The translations under genes and the position numbers were made by a program. Shown here piece after piece: positions 14,503-17,498 of a stretch of 17,498 bases of DNA (the first letter of the stretch is position 1; the number at the start of each line of letters is the position of its first letter). A model generated the notes under the pieces. The model was not told the DNA's origin. It saw nothing but the letters and a program-made list of their open reading frames with translations, and ran no database searches. This DNA is from Clostridiales bacterium UBA3680 (GTDB taxonomy: Bacteria > Bacillota > Clostridia > Lachnospirales > CAG-274), in contig DFJD01000028.1 in assembly GCA_002372875.1 (NCBI GenBank), positions 15,576 to 33,073 of the forward strand. Direction: 5' to 3'.

Positions 14503-15369
14503 TCACTCCGTTTTGTGGGGCAGGAAAGCATCTGCGAGCTTTCCGTATTGTTCAAGGGAGAGGGTCTCTCCTCTGACCTTTTCGTCAAAGCCGTTTTCAA
14601 CAAGAAGCTTGCCTATTTCTTCTTTATCAAGCTTTACGATCTTGCTTGAAAAAATACAGTTTACAAGGGTCTTTCTTCTTTGAGAAAAAGCCGCTTTTAT
14701 AAATTCGAACAGAAATTTTTCGTCCTTTACCTCTATTGCGGGTTTATCAAGAAGCTTAAGCCTTATTACAGCCGAATCAACATTCGGCCTTGGCATAAAG
14801 CAGTTGTTCGGAACATTTGCCGCAATATAGGGCTCACAGCTGTACTGCACCGAAAGGGAAAGAGAGCCGTATTCCTTTGTGGAAGGCTTCGCCTTCATTC
14901 GATACGCCACCTCTTTTTGAATCATTACCGTTACAGAGTCTATTTTAATGTGGTTTTCGATAATGTTCATTATTATGGGGGTGGTGATGTAATAAGGAAG
15001 GTTTGCCACCATCTTTATATTTTTATCGGGATATTTTGATATAATTTCGTTTAGGTCGGTTTTTAAAATATCTCCGTTTATAAGCTCTATATTGTCGTAA
15101 TCTTCAAGCAATCGGTTCAATATCGGTATAAGGGTCTTGTCTATTTCTATTGAAATGACTTTGAAGGCATGCTTTGCAAGGGCGGCGGTAAGTGTGCCTA
15201 TGCCCGGCCCCACCTCGATGACCACGTCATTTTCGGTTATTTCTCCCGCCGAGATTATCTTGTCAAGAACTCTCTCGTCCACAAGGAAATTCTGTCCGAA
15301 TCCTTTTTTGAAATTGAAACCGTAGTGCTCTATTATTCTTTTTGTTTTATATGCAAGGCTTTCTGTCAT
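14503..15369 (-). CDS. rsmA: 16S rRNA dimethyladenosine transferase
   Basis: A 288-residue enzyme of the KsgA/Dim1 family that dimethylates two adjacent adenines near the 3' end of 16S rRNA. FGQNFLVD at 24-31 is the family signature, IEVGPGIGTL at 51-60 the SAM-binding loop and NLPYYIT at 123-129 the catalytic motif. The start ATG at 15369 overlaps the alaS stop as ATGA, with AAAGGA eight bases upstream. A longer in-frame reading up to 15483 is only the antisense-like extension within alaS and is rejected. Four bases separate its stop from trmB. Confidence 0.95.
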   Translation of the reverse strand: MTESLAYKTKRIIEHYGFNFKKGFGQNFLVDERVLDKIISAGEITENDVVIEVGPGIGTLTAALAKHAFKVISIEIDKTLIPILNRLLEDYDNIELINGDILKTDLNEIISKYPDKNIKMVANLPYYITTPIIMNIIENHIKIDSVTVMIQKEVAYRMKAKPSTKEYGSLSLSVQYSCEPYIAANVPNNCFMPRPNVDSAVIRLKLLDKPAIEVKDEKFLFEFIKAAFSQRRKTLVNCIFSSKIVKLDKEEIGKLLVENGFDEKVRGETLSLEQYGKLADAFLPHKTE

Positions 15370-17498
15370 GAAAGTATTCCTTTGATCTCGGTTTTGGCAA
15401 GTTCGAGAGCTTCGGGTATTTTGGATACATCCTTTGCTCCTGCCTGTGCCATTGTGGGACGGCCGCCGCCGCCTCCTCCGCAAACAGACGCCGCTTTTTT
15501 AACGATATCTCCCGCTTTTACTCCCAATTTAACGGCAGCATCGGTACACATTACCACAAAGCTTACCTTTTGGCCGAAATCGGAGGCAAGAACAAGAGCA
15601 CATTCTCCGAGCTTGTCTTTGAGCTTATCTCCCATATCTCTTAAGGAGTTCATATCTATGTCTTTAACGAAGGCGGTGAGCACCTTTATTTGGCCTATCT
15701 GTTCCGCCTGTGACAGCATATCGTCTGCTGCGGAACCCGAAAGCTTACTTTTTAAGGCTTCAAGCTCCGAAGAAAGCTTTTTGTTTTCGGCAAGCAAGGC
15801 TTCAACCTTTGATATGATGTTTTTGGGAGTTGCCTTGATAATTGAAGATACACTGTCTATAAGCTGCTGTTGCTGTTCATAGTAGGCTATAGCACCCGCA
15901 CCCGTGAGAGCCTCTATTCTTCTTGTTCCCGCAGCTACGCCCGCCTCGGAAACTATCTTAAAGGCACCTATTTGTGATGTGTTGCTTACATGAGTTCCGC
16001 CGCAGAATTCCACGGAGAAATCGCCTGCCTTAACAACTCTTACCACTTCGCCGTATTTTTCACCGAAAAGTGCCATAGCGCCAAGCTTTCTTGCCTGTTC
16101 AAGAGGCATTTCGGCAATTTCCACGGGTATTGCCTCAAGTATCTTATCGTTTACGATTTTTTCAACCTTCTGAAGGTCTTCTCTGCTTACCGCCTCAAAG
16201 TGGGTAAAGTCGAAACGAAGTCTGTCTTTGTTTACATAGGAGCCCGCCTGTTCGATATGGGAACCGAGCACACTTCTTAAGGCTGCCTGTAAAAGGTGGG
16301 TGGCGGTATGGTTTCTGCAGGTAGAAAGTCTTGTGGACTTGTTTACAAGAGTGTTGACCGTATCACTTACAGAAAGGCTTCCGTTTGCCACAACACCCTT
16401 ATGTATGAATTTATTGCCGCCGAATTTTGTAACGGAGCTTATTTCCACGGAGCAAGTGTCGTTTTCTATAATTCCGATATCGCCGACCTGACCGCCCATT
16501 TCGGCATAGAAGGATGTTTTGTCAAGTATGACGGAAACGCTGTCGCCTTCATTTACCGTATCGACAACGGTTTCCGTGCCGTTTTCTTCTTTTACAAGTG
16601 CAAGGACCTTTGCGCCCTTAAGGTCGGTTTGTGTGTAGCCGTCAAACTCGGTGCTCATTGCCGCATCCAAACTGTGGAAAACGGTTTCATCGGCACCCAT
16701 ATATGTATCCACGCCTCTTGCGCTTCTTGCAAGCTGTCTTTGCTTTTCCATTTCGGCCCGGAAGGCATCTTCATCTATATCCATTCCCTGCTCGTTAAGT
16801 ATTTCCTTCATAAGGTCCACGGGGAAACCGTAGGTATCGTAAAGCTTGAAGGAATCCTCTCCCGGAAGTATTTTGCTTCCGCTTTCTTTAAGGGCGTTCA
16901 TTCTTTCTTTAAGAAGCTCAAGACCCGTATCTATTGTTTTTGCAAAACGTGTCTCTTCAACATTTAAGATGTTGTATATATGTTCCTGTTTTTCAACAAG
17001 TTCGGGATATGCCTCGCCTGAATTTTCTATAACGACTTTGCACACTTGCGCCATAAAGTTGCCCTCAATTCCGAGCAATCTTCCGTGTCTTGCCGCTCTT
17101 CTCAAAAGTCTTCTTAAAACGTAGCCTCTGCCTTCGTTTGAGGCAAGTACACCATCGGCTGTCATAAATGCCACGGAACGGATATGGTCGGTTATAACTC
17201 TGATGGATATATCCTTCTTTTCGTCCTGTCCGTAAACGGCACCCGCAAGACTGCATACCTTATCTCTTATGGCTTTTACGGTATCTACATCAAAAATGGA
17301 ATTTACTCCCTGTAAAACGGTGGCAAGTCTTTCAAGACCCATTCCCGTATCTATGTTGGGATGGTCAAGGTTTGAATAGGAGCCGTCCTCCTCCTTGCAA
17401 AACTGTGTAAATACAAGGTTCCATATCTCCATATATCTGTCACAGTCGCAGCCTACCGTACAGCCGGGCTTTCCGCAGCCGTACTGCTCGCCTTTGTC
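15366..17498 (-). CDS. alaS: Alanine--tRNA ligase (5' end outside the window)
   Basis: The C-terminal 710 residues of alanyl-tRNA synthetase, with the reading frame open to the window edge. The first visible residues are DKGEQYGCGKPGCTVGCDCD, a Cys-rich stretch common in clostridial enzymes, followed by the end of the aminoacylation domain (MEIWNLVFTQF). The editing domain carries HTATH near 16300 and CGGTH near 16000, the metal-binding set that removes mischarged Ser or Gly. The C-terminal DHHA1-like domain ends with a Gly-run and GRPTMAQAG near 15450. Its stop overlaps the rsmA start. The missing part is the N-terminal activation core, about 170 residues. Confidence 0.97.
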   Translation of the reverse strand, partial: DKGEQYGCGKPGCTVGCDCDRYMEIWNLVFTQFCKEEDGSYSNLDHPNIDTGMGLERLATVLQGVNSIFDVDTVKAIRDKVCSLAGAVYGQDEKKDISIRVITDHIRSVAFMTADGVLASNEGRGYVLRRLLRRAARHGRLLGIEGNFMAQVCKVVIENSGEAYPELVEKQEHIYNILNVEETRFAKTIDTGLELLKERMNALKESGSKILPGEDSFKLYDTYGFPVDLMKEILNEQGMDIDEDAFRAEMEKQRQLARSARGVDTYMGADETVFHSLDAAMSTEFDGYTQTDLKGAKVLALVKEENGTETVVDTVNEGDSVSVILDKTSFYAEMGGQVGDIGIIENDTCSVEISSVTKFGGNKFIHKGVVANGSLSVSDTVNTLVNKSTRLSTCRNHTATHLLQAALRSVLGSHIEQAGSYVNKDRLRFDFTHFEAVSREDLQKVEKIVNDKILEAIPVEIAEMPLEQARKLGAMALFGEKYGEVVRVVKAGDFSVEFCGGTHVSNTSQIGAFKIVSEAGVAAGTRRIEALTGAGAIAYYEQQQQLIDSVSSIIKATPKNIISKVEALLAENKKLSSELEALKSKLSGSAADDMLSQAEQIGQIKVLTAFVKDIDMNSLRDMGDKLKDKLGECALVLASDFGQKVSFVVMCTDAAVKLGVKAGDIVKKAASVCGGGGGGRPTMAQAGAKDVSKIPEALELAKTEIKGILS

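Noticed and set aside
14499..14603. N-terminal extension of TrmB
   Set aside because: Lies wholly within rsmA; the ATG at 14498 has GGAGTGAT directly upstream and gives the normal family length.
15370..15483. N-terminal extension of RsmA with an Arg-rich start
   Set aside because: It is the alaS Gly-run region read in another frame; the ATG at 15369 has a ribosome binding site and begins just before the conserved domain.
1..17498. CRISPR arrays, tRNA or rRNA genes
   Set aside because: No regularly spaced direct repeats, no cloverleaf-like GTTCGAATC arm with matching acceptor, and no rRNA-like sequence were seen.

Overview
This window looks like a chromosomal segment of a Gram-positive anaerobe of the class Clostridia, probably a gut Oscillospiraceae/Ruminococcaceae-type bacterium. 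The evidence is indirect: strong AGGAGG-type ribosome binding sites, tightly packed house-keeping operons, a class B sortase, ER-type (SipW-like) signal peptidases with TasA-like substrates, and a small Cys-rich protein resembling the clostridial DUF6472 family. No rRNA, tRNA, CRISPR array or complete transposase was seen.

Positions 1-5600 hold a surface-fibre locus. Reading right to left on the minus strand: a Sec-exported, membrane-tailed anchor protein (1807-2853), a SipW-like signal peptidase (1181-1810), a very short TasA-like secreted protein (699-1049) and a second SipW-like peptidase (118-687). A class B sortase (2975-3709) is transcribed divergently from a good promoter. A large TasA/BsaA-like matrix protein (4050-5597) converges on it. 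The likely job is export, trimming and wall attachment of fibre subunits: SipW enzymes would cleave the TasA-like precursors and the sortase would anchor the protein with the VKTG tail. The large subunit is a base-composition mosaic, and a 3' remnant of a paralogue lies just downstream of it.

Positions 5600-7770 hold an AT-rich leader region, a MITE-like element with long G/C-rich terminal inverted repeats (6015-6250), and an unrecognised 468-residue cytoplasmic protein built from two pairs of internal repeats.

Positions 7739-11052 are a protein quality-control operon, tig-clpP-clpX, with a recognisable promoter upstream of tig and a clear terminator after clpX. Positions 11090-17498 are a second, compact minus-strand cluster: alaS (5' end outside the window), rsmA, trmB, a 59-residue Cys-rich protein, purH and a kdgK-like sugar kinase. 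Overlaps or gaps of at most 18 bases suggest one transcript. This half of the window is ordinary core genome; the unusual material is in the first 7.7 kb.
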